A stretch of DNA of 64,000 bases, taken from the NCBI RefSeq assembly GCF_000332135.1, contig NZ_KB235896.1:744001-808000 (forward strand), written 5' to 3'. This stretch comes from Anabaena sp. PCC 7108 (GTDB lineage: Bacteria; Cyanobacteriota; Cyanobacteriia; Cyanobacteriales; Nostocaceae). Positions within the stretch are counted from its first letter, which is position 1, and every line of letters starts with the position of its first letter. A program made the translations under genes and the position numbers. Under the pieces are notes generated by a model, which saw only the letters and a program-made list of their open reading frames with translations, ran no database searches and was not told where the DNA came from. Of this stretch, positions 39,564-48,677 are shown one piece after another.

Positions 39564-39737
39564 TTTTATGATTTGTAGTAACCGTTCAGAGGGTTAGACA
39601 AGCGATCGCAATAAATTTAATTGATATAGGACTAAACATACAACGCTTCCTGCTGTTATGAGGTACAGTTTTTTATCCCTAAGTAGGGGCGGGGTTTGCC
39701 CGCCCTATAAGTACTAGGACAGAATTAATTACACAAT

Positions 39738-39810
39738 GTCATTGCGAATGGAACGCAGTGGAATGACGCAATCGCAAGGGCTGGGATTGCTTCGCTTCGC
39801 TCGCAATGAC
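39738..39810. repeat. REP-like inverted element (GTCATTGCGA ... TCGCAATGAC)
   Basis: 73 bp with inverted ends GTCATTGCGA and TCGCAATGAC and internal GGAATGACGCAATCGC. A separate hairpin, GGGGCGGGGTTTGCCCGCCC, lies ~50 bp to its left. Both are repeats between convergent genes. Confidence 0.7.
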
Positions 39811-39854
39811 TGTAAATATTTTTGTCCAATTACTTATTATATTGAATTCTGAAA

Positions 39855-41909
39855 TTAAAGCTTTGCGACTTTTTCACCTTGTTGTGAAAGTCGATTGATC
39901 TCACCTGTATCTACTTGTTCTTCCTTTATATCTGCTGGTGAAGAATCGTAAATTTCCAAAGTTTGATCTGGCTGCAAGCTAGGATAACTGATTTCTTTGA
40001 CTTCATGAGAAGATGAATTTTCACTATTCCTTAAATCCACTTTTTTCCCTGAGTTAGGTAATAGAGAGATATCAATCAAAGGTAATATAATTTTTACCGT
40101 TGTCCCTTGGTGCAAACCTAAACTCTCCAGGGTAATAGTCCCTCCCATAAGTTCGATTAAGTTCCGAGAAATTGCTAATCCCAGTCCAGTACCTTCAAAT
40201 TTGCGCGTGGTAGTACCATCAACCATCACAAAGGGACGAAATAGCTTATGTTGCTGACCAGGATCAATACCTATTCCTGTATCTTTAATTGAGACTATGA
40301 CATGATATTTACTATGACTTTGTTGAATATCTGTGCTAATGGTGATGCTACCTGTATCGGTGAATTTCGTAGCATTACCAATGATATTAATAAGAACTTG
40401 TTTGAGTTTTACTTCATCTGCCTTAATTGGTATGGCTTCATTACCTAACTCACATTTCAATTGCAGTCCTTTATGTTGCACATTCACTGATTGTAAATTA
40501 ATCACCTCTAACAGTAGTTGACGTAATTCTAGAGGGGTTATTACTACTGAGAGTTTACCTGCTTCAATTTTGGAAATATCGAGTAAATCATTAATAAGTC
40601 CTAACAAGTGAATTGCTGTTTCATCCGCTCGCTGGAGAAATTCCAATTCTTCTTCTCTATCATCACACATTCCATCTCTAACTAAGCGGACACAGTTAAT
40701 AATAATATTGAGTGGATTTCTTAATTCATGGGAAGTTGTAGCTAAAAACTGACTTTTAACTTTGTTAGCAGATTTTGCTTCTTTCCAGGCTATTTCTAAT
40801 TCTTCTGCCCATGCTTTTAGTCTTTCAACCATTTGATCTAGTGCTTGTGCCAATTGATTGAATTCCCGAATTTTAAAGTTACGGGGAATTGGTTGTGCGG
40901 CATGGTGACTATGAATATTTAAAGCAAAGTCTCTAAGTTCTTCTACAGGGCCTGCTAGATAAGGAACTAAATATAATGATGCTAACAAACTTGCGCCAAT
41001 TAAACCAACAGTCAAAACAATGAGGATAAGTTTGATTTCATCTAAACCAAACAGTGCATTTTTTACACTTGTAACAGCTAAGATTATCCATTTTTTTTGC
41101 TGCTTTGGTGTACTGGGATCAGCAATAGCTGTATAACCAGCAACTAATTCTTCACTTTCTATGAATTTAAAGTTTATGGAATCATTACGACCTGCAACTG
41201 CATTTTGAATTAAGCTTTTTAGTTGTTTGGCATCTGAATAATTCTTAATATTAGTTCCTACTCTTTCGGGCAATGGGTGAGCCAAAATAGTACCATTTTC
41301 AGCAATAACTACCAGAGAACCTGTCAGTGAGCCGGGTTGATTTGTAGTTTTTTGGTGTAATGTTGTTTGGAGAATTAAAGCATAAGCTAAATTTCCTCGA
41401 CGATTATAAACAGGGGCTGATAAGAGTAATTGCAGTTGATTGTCTGTGTGTTTTTTGCCCGTTGTTCCGGCTTTGGGTGGTAATATAGCTTGAATTTCTA
41501 CTTCATTGCCGGAAAAAGAGGAAGTTAATTCTAAAATGGCTTTATCACCACAGCTACTAGCAATAATATTACCGTTTTGGATATTTTTTAATTGAATACA
41601 ATCTATGTGATTTGGTAGTTGTTGTGATAATTGATTCAGATATGTTTGAATTTGATCGGAGTAACCAGATTTAATTACTGTTGTTTGACTAGCACTGAAT
41701 AAATTGGTTTTTAGTACAGCGATTGTATCGGTAATTTTCTCTCCTTTATTGATAGCGCTTTCTGTTAAGTTTTGCCGAGCAGTTGTTAATAGACTTGAGC
41801 GTGCCTTATTTAGAGCAACCATTTCTCCGACTAATAACACCGGAACAAATAGCAAAAGTATTCTTGTTACTAAAATTCGCCGAAAGGACGATTGACGGAA
41901 CTTAGCCAT
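39855..41909 (-). CDS. Membrane sensor histidine kinase
   Basis: 684 residues from the ATG at 41909. A frame opens 16 codons earlier, but the later start gives a short cytoplasmic tail before the first membrane helix (ILVTRILLLFVPVLLVGEMV). An extracytoplasmic sensor region of ~260 residues follows with Cache-like features (GTILAHPLPERVGTNI), then a second helix near 295 and a HAMP-like linker. A HisKA domain with the phospho-His in TTSHELRNPLNIII and a HATPase with NIIGNATKFTDTG, GTGLGLAIS follow. The C-terminal ~50 residues are unstructured. No response regulator is adjacent, so its partner is elsewhere. The ligand is unknown. Confidence 0.9.
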   Translation of the reverse strand: MAKFRQSSFRRILVTRILLLFVPVLLVGEMVALNKARSSLLTTARQNLTESAINKGEKITDTIAVLKTNLFSASQTTVIKSGYSDQIQTYLNQLSQQLPNHIDCIQLKNIQNGNIIASSCGDKAILELTSSFSGNEVEIQAILPPKAGTTGKKHTDNQLQLLLSAPVYNRRGNLAYALILQTTLHQKTTNQPGSLTGSLVVIAENGTILAHPLPERVGTNIKNYSDAKQLKSLIQNAVAGRNDSINFKFIESEELVAGYTAIADPSTPKQQKKWIILAVTSVKNALFGLDEIKLILIVLTVGLIGASLLASLYLVPYLAGPVEELRDFALNIHSHHAAQPIPRNFKIREFNQLAQALDQMVERLKAWAEELEIAWKEAKSANKVKSQFLATTSHELRNPLNIIINCVRLVRDGMCDDREEELEFLQRADETAIHLLGLINDLLDISKIEAGKLSVVITPLELRQLLLEVINLQSVNVQHKGLQLKCELGNEAIPIKADEVKLKQVLINIIGNATKFTDTGSITISTDIQQSHSKYHVIVSIKDTGIGIDPGQQHKLFRPFVMVDGTTTRKFEGTGLGLAISRNLIELMGGTITLESLGLHQGTTVKIILPLIDISLLPNSGKKVDLRNSENSSSHEVKEISYPSLQPDQTLEIYDSSPADIKEEQVDTGEINRLSQQGEKVAKL

Positions 41910-41957
41910 CGAGTGTCTCACTTCGCATCTGCAAACCACAATAATACCGATATGCAA

Positions 41958-42646
41958 TTAGATTAGCTAAAAAAAACATTTTATAAAATTATTAGAAATT
42001 TATTGTAACTTGTTAAAAATATCAAACTGTTATTTGGTAAAAAGACACTAGAGATACCAAAACTATTAGACAGTATATTTAATAGCGACTGGTTTTGCAT
42101 ATCTATATCAAGGATGAAATTAATAAACATTCTTCTGTTAGCAAGGTTATTCTATAATCAACTGATTGATGGCAGTCAGATTTTGAAAATTCTCGTTTGA
42201 TAGAGATTCTAGAATTTAAGATTTTTCTGTTGTATTCATCAGTGTAGATGGCAAAATAGTAAATTTCAGGAGATAGACTACACTTGAAAAAATACATCGC
42301 TGCCTCTAATGCCGTTTTATTTGGGGCTGGTACACTCCTTAATAACGGTACAATAATTGCTGTATTAGATTCAACACTGCTGCAACAGAGGACAAAAATA
42401 GAACTCCTCAGTCCGTTCATATAGTAATTTCGGGTTCTAGCGACCTTAATCCGGATATTAAATTCTTTTAACAACCAGTTAAATGCTAGTTACTTACGAC
42501 TAAAGTAGAGGCAAATTTTTGGTAATAACTCTCAAATTGTCCCTTTGAACAAGAATTATTTTTCAGCTATCGGCTGCAACGACAAGCTTATATAGATTAC
42601 GCTAATAAAAGCTTTTGCTAACTTTTTAAATATTAAAAGCCACACG
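41958..42646. other. Intergenic region with one possible small gene
   Basis: About 690 bases between the histidine kinase and the acyltransferase gene. On the plus strand a 46-codon frame (42284-42424) starts with TTG ten bases after AGGAGA and would encode a small, partly hydrophobic peptide (KKYIAASNAVLFGAGTLL...). A longer minus-strand frame over the same bases has poor composition. Only the plus-strand frame deserves a look; the rest is AT-rich and empty. Confidence 0.35.
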
Positions 42647-43828
42647 ATGGTAAAACAACTTAAACCCCAATACTCTGTCGTTTGGACTAACAAAATTGCC
42701 GAAGTTACCCAAGAAGCCTGGGATGCTTTGGCTATGCCACTCAAAACCCCGTTTTTAGAGTGGGAGTGGCTGAATAATATGGAAACCTCCCACAGTGCTA
42801 CAGCGAACGCAGGTTGGTTGCCAAATCACTTAACGTTGTGGCGAGATAGGACATTAATTGCTGCTGCCCCTCTGTATTTAAAAGGGCATAGTCAGGGCGA
42901 ATTTGTATTTGATCATCAGTGGGCAGAGTTAGCTTCTCGCATTGGGGTAGAATATTATCCAAAAATGTTGGGAATGTCTCCTTTTACGCCGGCTGAAGGC
43001 TATCGCTTCTTAATTGCTGCTGGGGAAGATGAGGAAGAAATCACGGGGATGATGTTGCATGAGATTGATTCTTTTTGCATCAAGCATGGTATTTCTGGCT
43101 GTCATTTTCTGTATGTTGATCCTCAATGGCGTGCTGTGTTAGAAAGACAAGGTTTTACGGCTTGGTTACACCATAGTTACATTTGGGAAAATGCGGAATT
43201 TCAAGTTTTTGATGATTATTTGACAGGATTCAATGCTAATCAAAGACGCAATATTAAACGGGAACGTAAGGCTGTGGAAAAAGCAGGTTTACGACTCGAA
43301 GCATTGACTGGTGAGGAAATTCCTCAGTCTTTTTTTCCTTTGATGTATGAGTTTTATGCTGATACCTGCGATAAGTTTGGTTGGTGGGGTAGTAAGTACC
43401 TGACAAAGCGATTTTTTGAGCAGCTACACCATAATTATCGCCATCGGGTGGTGTTTTTTGCGGCTTATCATGAGCAGAATCAGCGTCAACCTGTGGGAAT
43501 GTCTTTTTGTCTATTTAAGGATGACAGGCTATATGGGCGCTATTGGGGTAGTTTTCAAGAAATAGATTGCTTGCATTTTGATGCTTGCTATTATAAACCG
43601 ATTGAGTGGGCGATCGCTCACGGTATCCAAACTTTTGACCCTGGCGCAGGGGGAAGACACAAGAAACGACGCGGGTTTCCGGCTAAACCGAATCATAGTC
43701 TCCACCGATTTTACAATAACCGTTTAGGACAAATTTTGCGCCCTTATATTCGGGAAGTTAATAAAATGGAACAGCAGGAAATGGAGGCGATTAATGCAGA
43801 GTTACCTTTTACTAAAGGTGATGCTTAG
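42647..43828 (+). CDS. GNAT-fold acyltransferase, DUF482/COG3146 family
   Basis: 393 residues covering the whole DUF482 family. Visible blocks: WEWLNNMETSHSA near 40, TLIAAAPLYLKGHSQGEFVFDHQWA near 75-100, YYPKMLGMSPFTPAEGYRF, the basic NQRRNIKRERKAV near 200, and FDPGAGGRHKKRRGFPAKPNHSLHRF near 335-360. Members resemble FemAB-like peptidyl- or aminoacyl-transferases; the substrate is unknown. It is a single gene. Confidence 0.85.
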   Translation: MVKQLKPQYSVVWTNKIAEVTQEAWDALAMPLKTPFLEWEWLNNMETSHSATANAGWLPNHLTLWRDRTLIAAAPLYLKGHSQGEFVFDHQWAELASRIGVEYYPKMLGMSPFTPAEGYRFLIAAGEDEEEITGMMLHEIDSFCIKHGISGCHFLYVDPQWRAVLERQGFTAWLHHSYIWENAEFQVFDDYLTGFNANQRRNIKRERKAVEKAGLRLEALTGEEIPQSFFPLMYEFYADTCDKFGWWGSKYLTKRFFEQLHHNYRHRVVFFAAYHEQNQRQPVGMSFCLFKDDRLYGRYWGSFQEIDCLHFDACYYKPIEWAIAHGIQTFDPGAGGRHKKRRGFPAKPNHSLHRFYNNRLGQILRPYIREVNKMEQQEMEAINAELPFTKGDA

Positions 43829-43835
43829 AAAAAAT

Positions 43836-44028
43836 GGCGTTGCTGAATAAAGGGAGGATTGAGGCTGAGGCGGAAGGAGAGGCGGTGATTAGGCATCTCC
43901 CAAAATTAAATATGCGTTTCCTAGAACCCTTGTAGAGACGTTCCATGGAATATCTCTACAATTTTTTCTGGAGATGTCTATTATATATTGATACAGATTC
44001 TCAAATCATCCCGCAATTATGCAACGCC
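43836..44028. repeat. GGCGTTGC element interrupted by a second element
   Basis: Inverted ends GGCGTTGCTGAATAAAGGGA and TCATCCCGCAATTATGCAACGCC-like (44006-44028) mark a MITE-type repeat. A complete family A element is nested in it at 43890-43980. A relative with the same left end is at 15975. Confidence 0.7.
43890..43980. repeat. MITE-like element, family A, copy 2 (nested)
   Basis: 91 bp with ends TAGGCATCTCC and GGAGATGTCTA. The interior has an inverted repeat TGTAGAGA...TCTCTACA and matches, in inverted orientation, the copy at 1857-1957. The TGTAGAGACGTTCC segment recurs alone at ~17583-17613. Confidence 0.75.
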
Positions 44029-44101
44029 GAAAAAATATCTCCTCAGCAATACCTTTGAGATGTAATGTAAAAACACTGTCCAATTAATTTTTCTTTTTAG
44101 A

Positions 44102-44491
44102 ATGCTTATGAATTTGCTACTTGAAGATTTGACTGCAATTGATCATAAACTTTCTCAGCGTCATATTGACCTTGATCCTAGTGGTTATTTCATTATTTAC
44201 ATAGACCGCAATGAACAGTTAATTTACGCCAAGCATTTTACAAATGTAATTGATGATCGCGGTTTAGCTGTAGATCCAGAAACAGGGAAGGTAATTCCAG
44301 CACGGGGAAAGGTGGAAAGAACTCAATCAACTGTATTTAGTGGCAGGACAGCAAAGGAACTGTGTGTAAAGATTTTTGAAGAAACTCAACCCTGTCCTCT
44401 TACCTTATTAAACCATGCGGCTTATTTGGGTAGAGAATTTGTCCGGGCTGAAATTGCTTTAGTGACTGGGCAAGAGTATATTCAGGATTAA
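44102..44491 (+). CDS. DUF4346 domain protein
   Basis: 129 residues matching the DUF4346 family widespread in cyanobacteria: HIDLDPSGYFIIYIDR, LIYAKHFTNVIDDRGLAVDPETGKVI, TAKELCVKIFEE and HAAYLGREFVRAEIAL. The function is unknown. The ATG at 44102 and the in-frame ATG two codons later are both possible starts. It is not part of the CRISPR locus by strand or family. Confidence 0.8.
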   Translation: MLMNLLLEDLTAIDHKLSQRHIDLDPSGYFIIYIDRNEQLIYAKHFTNVIDDRGLAVDPETGKVIPARGKVERTQSTVFSGRTAKELCVKIFEETQPCPLTLLNHAAYLGREFVRAEIALVTGQEYIQD

Positions 44492-44658
44492 GATCAAGGT
44501 TAATGGGTAATATGGCAATCCTAAATAAGATATGAACACTTCTTTTTCTCTACTTCTGCGCTTTCTGCGTCTGGAGTGGTTAGTTTTAAAAACTACGTTC
44601 ATAAATCAAATAGGATTGCTATATTTGTTTTCCAATTATCCTTTCTCCAATTTTATAG

Positions 44659-46835
44659 TTATCAATCCCTAATAGGGAGTAATAGAAATTGCAATATGAC
44701 TGCGCTCGCTAAGTCGGGTATTCCTGCTTGTGTTTCAATCCCTAATAGGGAGTAATAGAAATTGCAATTTGGCAGTTGAATTTTGCCATCATGGGGAATA
44801 TGAATGTTTCAATCCCTAATAGGGAGTAATAGAAATTGCAATTTTCCCTGACATTCAGTTGGTTTAATCTTATTAATTGGAATTGTTTCAATCCCTAATA
44901 GGGAGTAATAGAAATTGCAATCATGATTTGTCCGCATAGAGGCACTTGCTTAAAAGGTTTCAATCCCTAATAGGGAGTAATAGAAATTGCAATTTGAGTT
45001 CAAAGTTATTGAATCAAAACTAGATATCAATGTTTCAATCCCTAATAGGGAGTAATAGAAATTGCAATAACAGTGAAAAGTTAAGGTAGGGAATAACCCC
45101 TACCATTAGGTTTCAATCCCTAATAGGGAGTAATAGAAATTGCAATAAATTGTTGATTAACAGGCTTGCATATTTCAACAGAGTTTCAATCCCTAATAGG
45201 GAGTAATAGAAATTGCAATTTCTTGGTATTGGCAGGGCGGGTTGAAGTCTCATGTTTCAATCCCTAATAGGGAGTAATAGAAATTGCAATCGAAAATCGA
45301 CTCAGGCGCAACATTAGATCCAGATGTTTCAATCCCTAATAGGGAGTAATAGAAATTGCAATATGAATGCGTTACGGTTCGTGGAGTGCCAGGGCGTTTC
45401 AATCCCTAATAGGGAGTAATAGAAATTGCAATATATCTGTAAATCTTGCGATCGCAATTGAGACTATTTCGTTGTTTCAATCCCTAATAGGGAGTAATAG
45501 AAATTGCAATATAATCTGGAACGTGCTGACAGCAAGAGCTTCAGCGTTTCAATCCCTAATAGGGAGTAATAGAAATTGCAATTGCGATCGCTCGTTGTAG
45601 CAGATACTGGAACAAATGGGTTTCAATCCCTAATAGGGAGTAATAGAAATTGCAATCTGAATTACCATCTCATCAGCATCCACAGGATTGTCACTGTCAG
45701 TTTCAATCCCTAATAGGGAGTAATAGAAATTGCAATCGCTTCTGCGCCAAGTCCTTTACACCCTTGCATCGTTTCAATCCCTAATAGGGAGTAATAGAAA
45801 TTGCAATCAGTCTAGCTTTATCAGAGGTAAATCTTTTTAATTGTTTCAATCCCTAATAGGGAGTAATAGAAATTGCAATCTCTAAGTTACCTAAGAAACA
45901 TCTAGTGACTTCTTTATCTAGTTTCAATCCCTAATAGGGAGTAATAGAAATTGCAATAATGCTAAATTGTCATCCTCAATGTTGTCTACTGAAGGTTTCA
46001 ATCCCTAATAGGGAGTAATAGAAATTGCAATTACCATAGCTTTCATTGGATATGGAGTATTTAGTTTACTGTTTCAATCCCTAATAGGGAGTAATAGAAA
46101 TTGCAATAATCCATGCTTTCTTAGACTCCTACTGTAACCCTGTTTCAATCCCTAATAGGGAGTAATAGAAATTGCAATTGCAGCAAAACAAAGAAGCTCT
46201 ATCTAAGTTAGGTATTGTTTCAATCCCTAATAGGGAGTAATAGAAATTGCAATTCCTGAAGCACAAAGAGAATTGGCTATTGGAATGTTAAGGTTTCAAT
46301 CCCTAATAGGGAGTAATAGAAATTGCAATCAATCAGAAGGAGTAGGGGAAGATATAGTAACCTTCCTGTTTCAATCCCTAATAGGGAGTAATAGAAATTG
46401 CAATTGCTTTAGGGGATAGTGATATGCACAAGGTAGAGATAGTTTCAATCCCTAATAGGGAGTAATAGAAATTGCAATAGTTGGGTTTTATGGTCACCAG
46501 GTGGAGAAATTATGTTTCAATCCCTAATAGGGAGTAATAGAAATTGCAATTAAGCATTGTGTTAACCACTGATCTTCTGCTTTAAGTTTCAATCCCTAAT
46601 AGGGAGTAATAGAAATTGCAATTTTTAGCTTGATAGCCTCTAAGACTTGTTCATCAGTTTCAATCCCTAATAGGGAGTAATAGAAATTGCAATTTTGAAA
46701 ATTGATGTTAGTAAATGCAATAGAAAGTTTCAATCCCTAATAGGGAGTAATAGAAATTGCAATCTGGTATGTCCTTAAAGTTTGTTCAGAATGTTATGGT
46801 TTCAATCCCTAATAGGGAGTAATAGAAATTGCAAT
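44659..46835 (-). CRISPR. CRISPR array, 30 repeats and 29 spacers (type I-D)
   Basis: The 37-nt repeat reads GTTTCAATCCCTAATAGGGA... ending ...TAGAAATTGCAAT on the plus strand. In crRNA sense (minus strand) it ends GGGATTGAAAC, giving the usual 8-nt handle ATTGAAAC, with a CCC-TATTA-GGG stem. I count 30 repeats with spacers of about 35-40 nt (mean period ~74). The leftmost repeat (44659-44695) has substitutions at its handle end, which marks it as the leader-distal end. The leader is on the right, next to cas2. Repeats elsewhere look identical by eye. Confidence 0.97.
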
Positions 46836-47062
46836 AGCGGGAGGCTGAAAGCCTATATATATGTAGTTTTCAAGGTTCAATTGCGCGAGCGATATCATCA
46901 TAGTCCATTTCAGGAATCGTGTCAAGAGGGAAAAACGCTGAAAGCCTTGCTGTGTAAGGTGCGCGAGGGGTTGGACAAGAAAAAATCAATCAAAGCCTTA
47001 TATAGATAGGATTTCAGGCATTTTTTGACAACCTGAATTTTTTACACCCACCCCCTCGCGCA
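46836..47062 (-). promoter_or_regulatory. CRISPR leader with pre-crRNA promoter
   Basis: A near-consensus promoter reads leftward into the array: -35 TTGACA (46920-46925), a 17-bp spacer and -10 TATGAT (46897-46902), placing the start ~54 bases before the first repeat. The leader also holds a perfect 11-bp inverted repeat TGCGCGAGGGG (46960-46970 and 47052-47062), a related TGCGCGAGC at 46882 near the transcription start, and three AAAGCCT motifs (46848, 46941, 46993). These may be integration or protein-binding sites. Confidence 0.85.
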
Positions 47063-47335
47063 TTAAGCGAAGAAAATCGTCTCATCACGGGGCTGTTCAC
47101 CACCAATTCTTTCGACCTTACCATAACAGCAAGCACAAAGGAAATAAAAGCGGATGCTGTCAGTATCAGGTTTAATCAGCTTATTGAGGCGCGATCGCAA
47201 CTTAGCATACTGAGTATCAGTCAACTGACATTCAAAAATACTATACTGCACCCATTGACCATAGGACTTGAGAATACTATGGATTTTAGTCCGGCGTTTA
47301 TCCTCAGAAATATCGTAAGAAACAACAACATTCAT
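47063..47335 (-). CDS. cas2: CRISPR-associated endonuclease Cas2
   Basis: 90 residues, standard length. The ferredoxin-like fold with the first-strand Asp is visible in VVSYDISEDKRRTKI, followed by YGQWVQYSIFECQL. It acts with Cas1 in spacer acquisition. It is the last cas gene before the leader and array. Confidence 0.96.
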   Translation of the reverse strand: MNVVVSYDISEDKRRTKIHSILKSYGQWVQYSIFECQLTDTQYAKLRSRLNKLIKPDTDSIRFYFLCACCYGKVERIGGEQPRDETIFFA

Positions 47336-47338
47336 AAA

Positions 47339-47380
47339 TTGGTAATTGGTAATTGGTAATTAGTAATTGGTAATTGGTGA
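47339..47380. repeat. Heptameric tandem repeat (TTGGTAA)n
   Basis: Six consecutive heptamers, TTGGTAA with two variants (TTAGTAA, TTGGTGA), between cas1 and cas2. This is an STRR, a repeat type characteristic of heterocystous cyanobacteria. A second STRR of TGTCACC units follows at ~47418-47440. Confidence 0.85.
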
Positions 47381-47451
47381 TGAGTAATTAAGAAGAATAA
47401 ACTCTTGCTTTCTTACTGTCACCTGTCACCTGTTCCCTGTTACCTAAATAG

Positions 47452-48456
47452 CTATTTCAAAAACAAAGGAGGATATTTATCAATTGTTCCCATTAAATAC
47501 TTAGCCAAAAATCTCGCTTGCAATTCAAAAGCTTCTCGATAACTACATTTACGCCCCATAACCGGATGTTTAAACTCCGATATTTTTTTCTTTTCGTACA
47601 AAGTCAAAAAAGTTTTCCGTCCTTCTGGAGTCAGAGAAACAGCACCGCTTAACGGTTCAGCGATAAAATTTGTCGGTGTTAATAATTGGTTATTCAAAAT
47701 AGATAAAACTATTGCATCTACCACCAAAGGGCGAAATTCTTCCATCAAATCTAAAGCCAAAGAAGGACGATTATAGCGATCAAAATGTAGGTATCCTAAA
47801 TATGGATCAAAACCCACAATATTCACAGCACTTTGGACATCATGACGCAATAAAGAATAACCAAAACTCAACAAAGAATTAACCGGATCTGTCGGTGGAC
47901 GACGGACACGCTTAGGAAAAGAAAATTCAGGATTACGAATTAATTGATTGAAACCACCAAAATAAGCAGCACTACCTGAACCTTCTAAACCACGCAAAGA
48001 ATTAATATTTTCAGTTGACTTAATTGCATCAATTATCTGTTCAATGCGAGTAATATTTTTAGATAAATCAACATCATCAGATTCACGTTGACGACGCATT
48101 AATATTTGACGGTAGTTTTTTAATTTTCCTCTGACAAAACCTTGAACAACATGAATAGATTGAGGTGTTTCTCCTGCTGCTTGCCATTGTGCTTTGCGAA
48201 CGAAAATATTACCAGACATTTCTGGCTGCAAACGTCCCAAATAGTGACCAATTTTATTGATAAAAGATAGGGGAATATGACGTTGCATCAATTCATCCAC
48301 AACAGCCGGCGAAATAGTCGCTCGTCCTAAAACAACTACACATTCAAGATGAATAAATGGAATATCCTGAAGTATTTTCTTTTCAAACTTCACATTAATT
48401 CGTTCATCAACCTTACCGACAAAAGCATCATCTTGTACAATATAAAGAGTTCCCAT
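47452..48456 (-). CDS. cas1: CRISPR-associated integrase Cas1 (type I-D)
   Basis: 334 residues. It catalyses spacer integration with Cas2. The metal-binding active site is visible as Glu in RGLEGSGSAAYFGGF near 155-165, His in YLHFDRYNRPSLALDL near 225, and the following Asp in DLMEEFRP. An N-terminal beta domain precedes it. A 116-base STRR-bearing gap separates it from cas2. Confidence 0.96.
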   Translation of the reverse strand: MGTLYIVQDDAFVGKVDERINVKFEKKILQDIPFIHLECVVVLGRATISPAVVDELMQRHIPLSFINKIGHYLGRLQPEMSGNIFVRKAQWQAAGETPQSIHVVQGFVRGKLKNYRQILMRRQRESDDVDLSKNITRIEQIIDAIKSTENINSLRGLEGSGSAAYFGGFNQLIRNPEFSFPKRVRRPPTDPVNSLLSFGYSLLRHDVQSAVNIVGFDPYLGYLHFDRYNRPSLALDLMEEFRPLVVDAIVLSILNNQLLTPTNFIAEPLSGAVSLTPEGRKTFLTLYEKKKISEFKHPVMGRKCSYREAFELQARFLAKYLMGTIDKYPPLFLK

Positions 48457-48537
48457 GATTAAATCCTCAAAATAGGTGACAGTGGACAGGTGACAGTAAA
48501 AAGAGTTTTAGAAATGTTTTGGTTTTTTGCATCAATT

Positions 48538-48660
48538 AGGACTTACGCAAGTGTCACACTAAAAATCTGTTGTAGGGTGCGTCAGACTGCATAAATCCTG
48601 CAAATAAACAGATTATTGATATCTGACGCACCCTACCAATATGCCAGTTGCGTAAGTCCT
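48538..48660. repeat. MITE-like element inside the cas operon
   Basis: 123 bp between cas1 and cas4 with inverted ends AGGACTTACGCAAGTG and CAGTTGCGTAAGTCCT. A second, inner inverted pair is TAGGGTGCGTCAGA/TCTGACGCACCCTA. The outer end motif also occurs as a half-site at 3794. The element can fold into a long hairpin in the cas transcript. Confidence 0.85.
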
Positions 48661-48677
48661 GATCAATTTTTAATTGA

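Noticed and set aside
42103-42474. 123-residue minus-strand frame
   Set aside because: Composition is not protein-like, no ribosome binding site, and it overlaps a better small plus-strand frame.
45367-45600. Open reading frames within the CRISPR array (also 46782-47009)
   Set aside because: They consist of translated repeats (QSLIGSNRNCN) and spacers; artefacts of the array.
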